A stretch of 64,000 bases of DNA, taken from NCBI GenBank assembly GCA_030142905.1, contig JASJOG010000086.1:620001-684000 (forward strand). Direction: 5' to 3'. The position numbers were made by a program, and so were the translations under genes. Below are positions 1 through 10,625 of this stretch, piece by piece (the stretch's first letter is position 1; every line of letters begins with the position of its first letter). Under the pieces are notes generated by a model. It was not told the origin of the DNA. It worked only from the letters and a program-made list of their open reading frames with translations, and made no database searches. The DNA is from Heliopora coerulea. Taxonomy: Eukaryota > Cnidaria > Anthozoa > Scleralcyonacea > Helioporidae.

Positions 1-120
1 AAGCCTGGGCATACTTTCTTGTTGAAACCACAGGTTTCTTGAAACTGAAAGTCTATTGCCAGACCGTCAAGACAGAAATGCCCATTTATGTTATGTCTTA
101 AATTTGATTTAGTAAACAAG

Positions 121-3100
121 ATGTCCCTGTTGCAAACTTTGAGATGCACTCTGCTCACTGTAAAAGATTCCTTACTTGTTGTCCGCACTGTCAGGAGTCA
201 GTCAACAAAAACCATTTAGATGAACATATTAATGAATACCACGTTAAGGTATGTTTCAAATATATGCATTGTGCTCGAGTATTCCTGTAAAACCTGGTGA
301 TAGATGTTAAAGCCAAACATATTTGCTAATTCCTCAAATAACTAGTACATTATGACAAGAATACTGCTGAAATTGTAGTCTACCAATCATATCTAGTATG
401 TGCCCAGTCTGAAATTAAAACTACATCAACTGATGTTAATCTGAGTTTCCAGCTTGTTTGGAATTTTCTACTGCAAATGTTCCCAGAAGCATCTGTGAAG
501 TTCCTGAAATTTTGATTAGATCTTGTTTAGGTTCATAACATCCTGTCATGAAGAAAAGGTGCATGCAAAAGAAATTTAGAAACTTATCTGTTGTGTCTAG
601 TGTCTGTTGAAAAAGGAAATTTGGAAGCTTTAACCAAAACTTTGGAGAATTTCAAAGAACTTTGTGAATACTCCAGGCATTATTTCCAAGTGTCCCAGGA
701 AATTAGCAATTGTGTTGAAAATTTGGGAAATAGTCTGTCGTTCACATAAACCCTTTTTTCCCCCAGAAAACAGCTTTGAGCTGAAGGATGTAACTAACTT
801 CTGAATAAAGAATTTTAAAACTCAGAGACAACTTGTGATAAGAGCTCAATTCAAATGTTTCCCTGCAACATAAGTCATTTGTATTTTAAAAAAGACATGT
901 AACTTTATTCATCTTGTCTTCATTTATCTGGTCTAGATCAAGTGTGATGACTGTGGGGAATGTTTAGAAAAAATGGAACTGGAAGCTCACAAGGTAAAAG
1001 TCTCTCAAACCATGTTTTTCTGTTTCATTATCACAATCATCATTGTCCTTATTATCATTATGTTAATTATCATAATTATCACTAACATTACCCTGATTAT
1101 TTCCATCATATTTACAATCATTATCTACATCACCATCGTCATTGTCATCATTAACTTCATCATCATTAACATCATCATCATCATCATTACCATTATCTTC
1201 CTCTTTACCACCATTGTTTCCATCATTGTCTCTACCATTATGATCATTATTGTGACCATCACCATTATCTTCATCCACACCATTATTGTCATTACCACCA
1301 TTGTAATTTGCTCACATCATTGTGATCATTATCGTTACTTTTATCCCCACGTTATTATTTATCCCCACATTATTATTTATCCCCACATTATTATTTATCC
1401 CCACATTACCTTCACCTTCACCATTGTTTTCATTACCACCATTGTTTCCATCATTGTCTCTACCATTATGATCATTGTTGTGACCATCACCATTACCTTC
1501 ATCTTCACCATTATTGTCATTACCATCATCATCATCATCTACATCATTATGGTCATGATCATCATTACTATTGTTATTATTACCATTATTGTTGTCAACC
1601 ATTGTTGTTACAACCATCATTATCAGAAGTTTCATGATCCTCTGTGTTACCATAATCGTTACCATCATCATTATCAATATCATCATTCATATCCCCATCA
1701 TCATCAGTAGCATCTTAAATGAATGAATGAATGAACGAATGAATAAAAGAACGAGTGGACGAAGAAATCGGCTGATGCACTCACGTGTCAAATGAATGAA
1801 CAAACAATGAACAGACCGACGAACTAGCGAATGGACTAAGGTTTTTTCGCTTTGTAAAACGGCAGGAAACAAACGATAAGTGGCCGTTCGAGCCGTATTC
1901 TAAGGCACAAAGTGAGGGCGTCTTGCTGCTCATCAGAAGGTTGCGGGTTCAATACCCGTCGGGGAGTCGGAAACATTTTTCTGAGTATGTGCTTGACGAA
2001 CTTGCAGTTATCCGCATGTAATAACACCAAGCTAGTGAAACTACCATAGCACAGCATTTGTGTAAATACATTCTTGTTGTTTATCAGGAAACAAGTTGCA
2101 AACGTCGGAGTCTGAAGTGTGAATACTGTGAACTCAGCCTTCCCGCATCTGACATTGATGAACACAAAGAAGCTTGTGGCAGTCGCACTGAGCAATGTGA
2201 AAAGTGCCAGAAAAGGATTTTATTTAAGGACCTAGAGGAACACATCTTAATTGGTTGTCAACCACCGGATGTTACAGCTGAAAGCAGCAGCAAGCCCTCT
2301 GCTGGTATCAAAACTAGAAAACCGGAGAAGCTTTATCAAGACAACCCACGTAAAACTAGACAAGTTTTGACTGGGACAGGATTTCCTGTTTGTCAACAAT
2401 TTCTGGGTTCAAAATACATTAAACAAAACGATAGAAGCCCGTTATTTGGGTCATACTCTGACCATGAATATGATGCTTTACAGAATGGTTATGTTGATGA
2501 AAGTGCTTTTGCGGATCCGACGAGTTTTGTATCACCAGTCGACGGGCCTTTCATGTCGTTCATCTCTCGCTCTGACAAGAAAACCACAACCTTTCATGAA
2601 ACAAATCCTCGAAACGAAAATCATCCGGCGGGTTCCTATGACGAGAAGTCACGAAAATCTAAGAGCGACCTCAACGCACATTCAAATTCGAAACAGCCGT
2701 TTGACCTACAAGAACTACCAGCTTATGGTATTCCTGATTCTGATTCCGATCCTGACGATATGAGTACTGAGGGTAGGTGCAGAATGTGTCGGTTTTGATC
2801 AGGCGCACATGGAGAAATTTCTCTTGGGGATTTGGTATCGAGTATCACCTAAGTTAGGGGGTAGTCTCAAGTAAGGTGTTGAGTATTACATTTATTTTAC
2901 GGATTTTGCCACTTTCTGGCGTAGTTTTGAGACCGTAGCAATAGGGGGTTGAACAGCCGCCTCCAATCCACCACTGGCTTCGACATCTCTTAGTTTTTGA
3001 AATAGTTCCATGAGTAACTTCTGTCCATTTTAAACCGTTAAGTCCTGGCTAAACGAATGCAACATCATTCAACATTGTTGAATTCAACTTTGTTCGATGG

Positions 3101-6100
3101 AGTTGGAGTGCGTGGCCAAACGAATACAACATGTTGTGTGGTGCGGACTAGAATTGTGGAGATTAGAAATCTGGGACGAAATATGATCCCGAGTTTTAGG
3201 CCAAACTACCCATTGCCCTCGCCTGAGAGATGACTTGCTGCGCGTGCGTGAGAGCAACAATGTTGAAGTGCGCGGCCAAACCAGTGCAACTGTTGTTGAC
3301 ACATGAGAACAGGAGAAATGTTGAACAATGTTGTATCAAATGTTTGATGGAAATCAAACTTCGTTCAACATCTTGCAGCATGATGCAACATGGTGGCCAA
3401 ACGGGTTCAACATGTCTCATTCAACAACGTTGAATAATGTTGAATCGCGATGTTGCATTCGTTTGGCCAGGGCTTTAATTGCCCCGTTTAACCGTCTCTA
3501 AGCGATCTCGTGTTCCTTTTTATCAATTTTGACAAATGTAGGATAGTAAGACTTTTTTTCTCTTCTTTTTTTTTCCTTACGAATATATTTCTTGTGTACT
3601 GATTTCCCTCAGGTCGATTTTGTTGTTTTGCAGAAACGATTCCTGGCTATTTTAGTAAAGGTTGAGTTGTTTACGTGCAAAATGTCTTTTTCCTTTAAAT
3701 CTCGCCAGAAAAGAAAGCCTTTCCCGACCTCGCTGATGACACATTTCTTCCTTGTGAGTTTTGCGAAGTTCTTTTACCGGCTGACGCAATTTGTATGCAC
3801 CAGGTTAGTTGAACGCTGGCGTACGGAGCATTCACGTAATGATTTTGACGTTGTTACCACAAGCAAAAACAGCAATTACGACAATGGCTATAATTATGGT
3901 GTAAATGCAGAGGCGACGGAAGCAATTCTTATGTGCCGTGGCCGACAGCACGAGGCCTAGTTGACATATTTTAGTATAACTACATGAGTGATTATCGAAA
4001 ACCTCGCAGGGTGATTGGCTGGAAAATTACGTCATAAATCTCGATAATCACCTACAGCTGTGCCTACAGGTGAATTTAACAGTGAAGGCTCAGAAGCAAG
4101 ATGGCGGCTACCTTTGTAAATGTTACCGAGAAGATTTTAAAAGTGCTAGTTCTCTACTTTCGTTCAAATAGTCACCTGTGTAATTATAGTAAAACAATTA
4201 TTCGCCTCGACGAATATAAATTTATAAACGTGGCGTTGAAGAAAAGTTCTCTAGCGGCCGCGGTGGGTCCGTCGCCATTGAAATGTGAATGTTGAGGACG
4301 ATTATGTTGATGTTGTTCTTTCTTTCAGTCACTCTATACTATAATGCAATCTATTGAGCTATTTTCGCTCTCGATAATCACCATGACACATGAAGAAGTC
4401 AGCATTAACAAATTAGTGAGTGCCAACAACATCGTTTGTGCAACAACTGTTGCTACAGCTGCGAGAAGTTTGGCCTTCAAACTAGGCGATGGGGTCGCTC
4501 TAGCATTGGTCTGACCATTCATCCAGGTTGCATTTTCTTAAAACAAGGAAATTCTTTGGGTTCAATAGCAATAACATCTATTAAGTTAAATTCGTCATGA
4601 TATTAGGAACGGCTGGAAACGAACTGATCGTTACCGCTTGGGGGATCGAACTCTTGGTAAGTGTTCCAGGCAAAAAATATGAATGAACAAAAACGTCGCA
4701 ATCCTTATCTCTTTTCAAAATGTAATGTCTTGTTGAACGAGGATAGAAACTCCTAAGTTGTTCTTTTTGTCGAGTCCTGTGATCAGGACCTAAGTGTTCT
4801 GGAACGAAGGACGCTTAGATTAGGAATCCCACCCGTAACAGCTCAGTCGTCCTTTTGGTTTTATTTCTTTAATGGTAAGCATGCATACAGTATGTTTGAA
4901 CAGAAATTGCTCAGTCTCTCACTTTGCTGTTGTCATCTTCATAATCGTCGTCATCTCCCTCCATTTCCTTCCTCTCAGCGAGCATCAAAGCTGTTCTGTG
5001 ACGTTTTAGTAATGCAGTGGTGTCCCATTGGCAAGTAAAATAATCGAAAACCTATTTGGACAGAAGAGAGTTAAATAACCTGGGCTTTTACTATTCTGTC
5101 CAGAGGTCTCCTTTTAAGAGCTGTTCGCACGGGCGATTTTCTCATTCTAAAGCATGCGATTGAGTAAACAACTCACCAAAGTATTGTATAGTATAGCTTT
5201 GGACAAATGATTTGCAAGTCAATCCACTCAATCGCATTATTCAGGATGCGAAAAACCGCAGCAAAACTTGCCCGTGCAAATAGCCCTTTAGGGAAGAAAA
5301 TCATCTAATGTTAGTCAGAGTAAAATAACAGAAGATCTTCCCCTACAGCATCAAACTATAGTACTGCGTAGTCGCAGATAGGGCGTACTTTAGTCTTACT
5401 TTTTTTTATGTTTGATCCGTTCCGTCAATTACAGGCTAATTGTGACAAAATGTCCCCGACTCCACGCCCTGAAAACCCGCGAGCCGCATCTTTTAATCCT
5501 CGAGCTGCATCTTTTAACCCTCGAGGTCCTCTTGAACCTACAACTTTTCCGCCTACCGTGAAGAAACAGGATTCCAATTCATCATTACTGGAACAAGCTA
5601 GTGGAGTTACTTTCAACGGTAAGAAACAGAAATTTTATTCACAGTTACTTTCTTCACTTAACTGATCCCAGGCCACCCTTGCACCACGCGAATAACTGAC
5701 AATTACTGGACGTGGTGTGGCAAAATAGCGAGATTGTTAAGTGCATAGCGGGCCAAATAATAATGTAATTTAACACCCATGGATATGTTGAACAATGGGA
5801 TATAGGGACCGTTATATTAGTCCAGTATTTTCGGTTTACCTTAAATTGCCTGACACTAGGTTAGCTCAGTGTTTCTCAACAGGGGCGGTACCCCCCAGTG
5901 GGCGTTCAAAGAACGTCGTGGGGCGATCAAAGCAAAGCAGGAGAGAGGGGGGTGTTAGGATCCAAATGGTGGGCGTTCATCTGTCATTCACCAATAGAAA
6001 AATAGTCATTTAGTGTTAAAATCTAACACCGACTAACTTGGCAATACCGAACTAAATAACTTTATTTTACAGTTATTCAGTTCAGTATTGCTTTGGGGTT

Positions 6101-9100
6101 GTGCGCGGGCACAGAACAGGGACTGAGTGTGTTCAGTAGGGAGTGGCAAGAGGTTTCAGCATGAGGCAGGTGGACGTTAGTCCAGAAAAGGTTGAGGACC
6201 ACTGGGTTAACTCTTTCATGCATGATGTTTTGTCCTTTTGCTTTTTGTTCTCCTTTGTTTTTTGCTTTGTTTTTTTCTCATTAGTTTTTTTTTTTATAAT
6301 TTGTTGTTGTACGACAACCGTATGCTTGAAATGTTTAATGCGTGCATTCTCACCTGTACTGGATGCTTGTCACACAATTGTCATTTTTTGCTTTATTGTG
6401 AATATTAAACACGAATATTACAGAAAAGATTAATAGAATATACAGTTTGAGAGAGCCCCAAATTATAATTTTCCTATTGTCTCCAAACACCCACGTTGCG
6501 CGATAAACTGTGAGCTATGTCGACCTGCTAATGATTATCTTGTACCTAGATATTGGTGAAGGCTCAGCTCCTTGCGAATTTTGTTCTGCGTCATTTCCCT
6601 TGAGTGAGGTCGCTTGTCATCAGGTCAGTAGTGATAGCCCTAAACTCTGTCTTTTGTTGATGTTTTATCGACTTACATGACGCTATTTATCTGACGAGAT
6701 GTCTGATTATTGTCGCAATGTTGCCATCATCACCTTTGGATAGACCCGGAGCAGAGGTTCTCTACAGGAGCTTAAGAATTGGAACTAAATGCGGGGAAAA
6801 AATCGTGAAAACGTAAATAACAATGTTTGACTTGTCGGTCGCAGACGCTTGAAATTTGAGGAATCTCAGTATGTCCGGTAATTTATTCCTCCTAGAAACC
6901 TGCGTCTATTTACTTCGTTGTTATTTGAGATTGATATTTTTTCCGTAATTTTGAACAAGCCAGTACTGTTTTACTGTCATCACAAGAGCAACAACAACGA
7001 TTATAATCCCATTTAACTTGTGTTCCTTGCAACTTATTGACGCACTACGAGTTACCACGCACTTTCAGCGCTACTCCAAAAACTCCTGTCATTTTTTTTT
7101 TTAATAAGTTACCTACAAAAGAACCAGGTGGAAAGTGTAACGAAGGAAAATTGTACGCGTACTACAGCCATTCTTTCTCTTTCGTATTACATTTCTTCTT
7201 TTCACGTATGCTTCCTTTGTTCACTATCCACGTTGTTTTCCCCACCTTCCACCCCTCTCCCTTGTCTCCCCTCCCTTCCCCTCCTTTCACCTCCCTTCGC
7301 CTCCGTTCCCCTTCCTTCGCTTCCGTTCCCCTCCCCTCCCCTTCCCTTGCTTCTCCTTCCCTCCTCCCCCTCTCTTTCCTTCCCTTTCCTTCCCTTATTT
7401 TTTTGGTTTTAGAGCAGGTAATTGGAACCACACTGGTGTTACAGTTGTGTAGTTGTGATGGTCTAACGATTGGGATCGAAACTGTTAATGATGGAACGCG
7501 CTTTTAGCCGCGGGCTATAGTGAGCGTGACATGGCTACACTAGTGGTATGCCATGTAGAGTTGAGTGAATGAGTATGAGTCTTTAGTTTCAGAGTAAATC
7601 GTGGAGTATACATTTGTGTTGTGAAGGTGTATTAGTAATTACCACGAGTGCTATACGGGATTTCAAAACCGATCACCCGGCCTTAAGTTTTTACCGACAG
7701 TTAGACGGCTACGCAGATGGCCATGCAGTGTAGAGTTTAATAAAGAAGTATGTATGAATACAGAGAGAAAGAGTAAAAGATGCGTAACATTGTCTTGTGC
7801 ATAAATATCTTGGGACACAACCCTGGACGTACGTTTCGGCCTTCTGTGGCCTCTTCAGCAGGGATTTGGGGTTGGCAGTCGATGTTATACCGTCGGAAGA
7901 AAAGCGATAAACCGTAAAAAATACAATAAAATAAAATATAAGTAGAAGGAGATAAAATGTGTGCTTACCAGTCTTGTTGTGTGTCTTGGGAAGACCAATT
8001 CTGCGTGCCATCGTAGTCTTAAGGGAAGTTTACCACGTGTTGAGAGAGGGTGGGCTTCCGTGTTAGCGTTGGACAGAATGGGAGCGTGAACGATTTGTGA
8101 TGTGAAGTCTCCCCTCCCGTCCCCTCCCTTCCCTTCCCTTCCCTTCACCTCCCTTCGCCTCCGTTCCCCTTCCCTTCACCTCCCTTCGCCTCCGTTCCCC
8201 TTCCCTTCACCTCCCTTCGCCTCCGTTCCCCTCCCCTTCCCCTCCCCCTCTCTTTCCTTCCCTTCCCTTTCCTTCCTTTCCTTTCCTTCACTCTTCTCTT
8301 TTCTTCTCTCTTCTCTTTTCTTCTCTTTTCTTTTCCTCTCTGCTCTTCCCCTCCCTTGTTTTCCCTTGCCTTCCCTTCCGTTCTCTTTCCTTCCCTTCGG
8401 TTCCCTTCCTTTCCTTTCCCTCCCCTTCCCTTGCGTTCTTTTCCCTTCCCTTCCCTTCCTTTTCCTTCCTTTTCCTTCCCTTCCTTTTCCTTCCCTTCCT
8501 TTTCCTTCCCTTCCTTTCCCTTCTCTTCCTTTTCCTTCCCTTCCTTTCCCTTCCCTTCCCTTCCTTTCCCTTCCCTTCCTTTCCCTTCCCTTCCTTTCCC
8601 TTCCCTTCCTTTCCCTTCCCTTCCTTTCCCTTCCCTTCCTTTCCCTTCCCTTCCTTTCCCTTCCCTTCCTTTCCCTTCCCTTCCTTTCCCTTCCCTTCCT
8701 TTCCCTTCCCTTCCTTTCCCTTCCCTTCCCTTCCTTTCCCTTCCTTTCCCTTCCCTTCCTTTCCCTTCCCTTCCTTTCCCTTCCCTTCCCTTCCTTTCCC
8801 TTCCCTTCCTTTCCCTTCCGTTCCTTTCCCTTCCCTTCCTTTCCCTTCCCTTCCTTTCCCTTCCCTTCCTTTCCCTTCCTTTCCCTTCCTTTCCCTTCCT
8901 TTCCCATCCTTTCCCTTCCTTTCCTTTCCCTTCCTTTCCTTTCCCTTCCTTTCCTTTCCCTCCCTTTCCCTCCCTTTCCCTCCCCTTCCTTTCCCTTCCC
9001 TTCTCTTATCTCCTCTCATCGTCCTGTCGTTTCCCACATCATTATCCTTGAACTCGGGGACCCTTTTACGTGGGATATACGACGACGTTCATTCTTCCTA

Positions 9101-10242
9101 TGTTCATCGTGTTCCAGATAAAATGTTCAGAGAATCCTAATCTGGGACGTTTCCGGTCGAGTTCGCCACCAGAACCCCGTCGTGCACTCACTCCTCCACC
9201 TGCATCAAAATCACATCCACTAAAATCTGAAACCGAACACCTTGCTTCAGTCTTAGCTTCTCAAGCTAAACCTTCTCCGATTAAAGACACCAATGTCAGT
9301 TTAACACGTCGAGACAAGCGAAGCCTGGCACCGACGTTCTTAAATAGAGCCTCGGCCTCTCCCCAGGTCAACACGTCCACCGGAGCCAAACCAAAGACCA
9401 AGACATCCCCTGTCGATAACAGTGCTACGGAGAAGATATCAATCCCTAAGGGAAATGGCCGACATGCAAACGGTCGGTCTGTCCCGATCGTGTCTACCAA
9501 TGTCAGCAGGACATTTCATGAGGTTAACGTGTTGGGGGGCGACCCTGGGGTCAGTGTGGACCCAAAATACTCGTCAGACATGCGAAAGCTTGCGACGAAC
9601 AACAAACATTCAAAAGACAGGCGACTCAAGAAGTCCTCTAGCTCGCGATTTAGTGGTGAAGGTGCGAAAACGTGTGAAGATGCGAAAACGTGTGAAGATA
9701 GCACTTCGTTTTTTCAAGCTGTCCCCAATTCAGTAAACGAAGGAAAAGTACCGTGTAGGGATTACGGCTCAGGTACGGGGAAAGGTCGCGAGCTGTCCAA
9801 CTCAGGCCAGCGTACGAACCAGGCACGCTTCCGCAACACGCGCAGTAACAAACCCTCCGGTTTACAGTTCGACGGTGCCGGTTCGGACATCCATGATAAT
9901 CCATACGACCGACATCATGGCAACGCCGGCGCTCAAAATTCGTACGCCAGGACCCGAGTTGGTCAAGTCCCACGCGGCCAGTCTTACGGTTCACGCACGA
10001 TCACTGTTTCAAAACGAGGGAGCAATCCACGGAAAGTGTTTGGCAGTACCCAGCAAAGAGGACGTGGTGGGTTAAACGAACATGGCCAAGATAGACGCCG
10101 CCCATCAGCAAATGAAAGTGAGGAAAACTTTGACGAGAATAGCAGTCGGCGTCCAGTAGGTTACAGACTTGGAGCTGGAAAAGGTGGCTCACGTGGAGGA
10201 AGAACTCGGAATGCTCGTTCGCCAAGGCAACCAAGGCATTAG
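121..10242 (+). CDS. TRAFD1: TRAF-type zinc finger domain protein 1 (TRAFD1/FLN29), 5' end missing
   Basis: Seven exons join in phase: 121-248, 937-993, 2088-2772, 3709-3803, 5435-5618, 6550-6623 and 9118-10242 (TAG). They give about 782 residues after an N-terminal piece that lies before the window. Residues 1 to about 110 are a run of Cys/His fingers of TRAF type (CCPHCQE, KCDDCGE, KCEYCELSLPASDIDEH, QCEKCQK). Two further fingers follow, PCEFCEVLLPADAICMHQANC-like (exons 4-5) and PCEFCSASFPLSEVACHQIKC-like (exons 6-7), the same paired arrangement as in human TRAFD1. The last exon is a basic, low-complexity tail ending in an RG-rich stretch. In mammals TRAFD1 dampens TLR and RIG-I-like signalling; that role here is inference. 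The protein is longer than human TRAFD1 (582 residues), mainly in the tail. Exon 5 has a short internal repeat (PRAASFN twice). Splice borders were read by eye and each preserves frame. Confidence 0.9.
1015..1705. repeat. ATC/CAT trinucleotide-like low-complexity tract in TRAFD1 intron
   Basis: About 690 bases of degenerate ATC/ATT/ACC triplets fill the intron after the second visible exon. Long spurious open frames arise on both strands because the triplets rarely form stops. It is followed at 1720-1745 by GAAT/GAAC tetranucleotides. Confidence 0.9.
1340..1407. repeat. 18-bp minisatellite, about four units
   Basis: The unit ATTATTTATCCCCACATT recurs about four times in a row inside the ATC-rich tract, with one variant base in the first unit. 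The units are nearly identical, which suggests recent expansion. Confidence 0.85.
1895..1975 (+). repeat. tRNA-like SINE head or tRNA relic
   Basis: GGGTTCAATACCCG matches an RNA polymerase III B box sitting in a T-arm-like hairpin, with an A-box-like AAGGCACAAAGTG about 45 bases upstream. I could not fold a full cloverleaf with a paired acceptor stem, so a tRNA-derived SINE remnant is more likely than a working tRNA. Confidence 0.4.
3042..3474. mobile_element. TTAA-flanked MITE (piggyBac-like target site)
   Basis: Terminal inverted repeats share CCTGGC(T/C)AAACGAATGCAAC and are flanked on both sides by TTAA (3038-3041 and 3475-3478). TTAA duplication is the habit of piggyBac-type transposons. 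The interior has no transposase frame but repeats the terminal motif GGCCAAACG several times. The element lies in the intron between the third and fourth visible TRAFD1 exons. It is non-autonomous; superfamily assignment is by target site only. Confidence 0.75.
5867..6204. mobile_element. Non-autonomous hAT-type transposon
   Basis: The left end reads CAGTGTTTCTCAAC and the right end is the complement of CAGTGGTCCTCAAC, a classic hAT terminus. Flanking 8-bp duplications are GGTTAGCT (5859-5866) and GGTTAACT (6205-6212), differing at one base. The G-rich subterminal region resembles many animal hAT MITEs. No transposase is present. It sits in the TRAFD1 intron between exons 5435-5618 and 6550-6623. 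Confidence 0.8.
7236..7400. repeat. Polypyrimidine (CCCTT-type) tract, short copy
   Basis: Degenerate CCTTCCCCTC repeats form an almost pure pyrimidine strand, in the last TRAFD1 intron upstream of the main tract. Confidence 0.85.
7818..7867 (-). ncRNA. Hammerhead ribozyme motif, type I with minimal stem III
   Basis: On the minus strand the order is stem I CCCUG, core CUGAAGA, stem II GGCC with loop ACAGAA and GGCC, core GAAA, a two-to-three pair stem III in CGUACG, cleavage triplet GUC, then stem I CAGGG. All invariant core positions (CUGANGA, GAAA, NUH) are present and both long stems pair perfectly. The predicted cut lies between 7826 and 7825. Such short stem III hammerheads are known from newt satellite DNA and Penelope-like elements. 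It lies antisense in the last TRAFD1 intron. Confidence 0.75.
8107..9010. repeat. Long CCCTT/CCTTTCCCTT pyrimidine microsatellite
   Basis: About 900 bases of almost pure pyrimidine built from five- and ten-base units. Because the unit length is not a multiple of three, all frames stay open and give artificial Leu/Pro/Ser/Phe-rich or Lys/Gly/Glu/Arg-rich frames on the two strands. It ends about 100 bases before the acceptor of the last TRAFD1 exon. Mirror-symmetric polypurine-polypyrimidine DNA of this length is a candidate for triplex (H-DNA) formation. Confidence 0.95.
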
Positions 10243-10338
10243 TATGAATGATAATCATTTTCAAATTTTAATCTTTTTTATCCTGCTCACGAAAAGTTAT
10301 TGGAACTACGAAAACCACAGACACCATACTATACCGTA

Positions 10339-10344
10339 AATAAA
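10339..10344 (+). terminator. Poly(A) signal of TRAFD1
   Basis: AATAAA lies about 100 bases after the TRAFD1 stop codon on the same strand. Confidence 0.6.
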
Positions 10345-10559
10345 GTACTGGAGAGTTTGGTGGAGCACGAAGCTAAAGAAGTCATGAGCACATACTTATT
10401 TCCCGAAACCCAGACTACAAATCATAATTATAACCTTTGATCTGATTCATTTTCACTTGCAACTTTGATTGGGAATAAGAAAAAAGTTAACATAAAAAGA
10501 TCTGGAAACTGTCCTATGAGTTCCTTGAGTCGGTTTTGAAGTTTTTGTCTTGACGTGAA

Positions 10560-10625
10560 TCAGGAGTTTAAGTTTGGCGACGTTTCGAGTGAATCTTCTC
10601 CCATCATCAGGAGATGATGAAATTC
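10560..10625 (-). repeat. Hammerhead-like repeat fragment
   Basis: Minus strand shows CTGATGA, a weak stem (GGGAG against CACTC) and GAAACGTC, the usual order of a hammerhead core. Stem III and the cleavage side are not convincing. Probably a decayed repeat terminus of Penelope-like type. Confidence 0.4.

Noticed and set aside
973..1710. 245-codon Ile/Thr-rich frame and opposite Asp/Asn-rich frames
   Set aside because: Product of the ATC-type repeat in an intron.
4101..4295. Small frame starting MAATFVNV
   Set aside because: Lies within a TRAFD1 intron in repeat-like sequence; no similarity or splice context.
8102..9121. Long frames on both strands rich in SLPF or GKER
   Set aside because: They are translations of a pyrimidine microsatellite whose unit length keeps all frames open; no stop is expected by composition.
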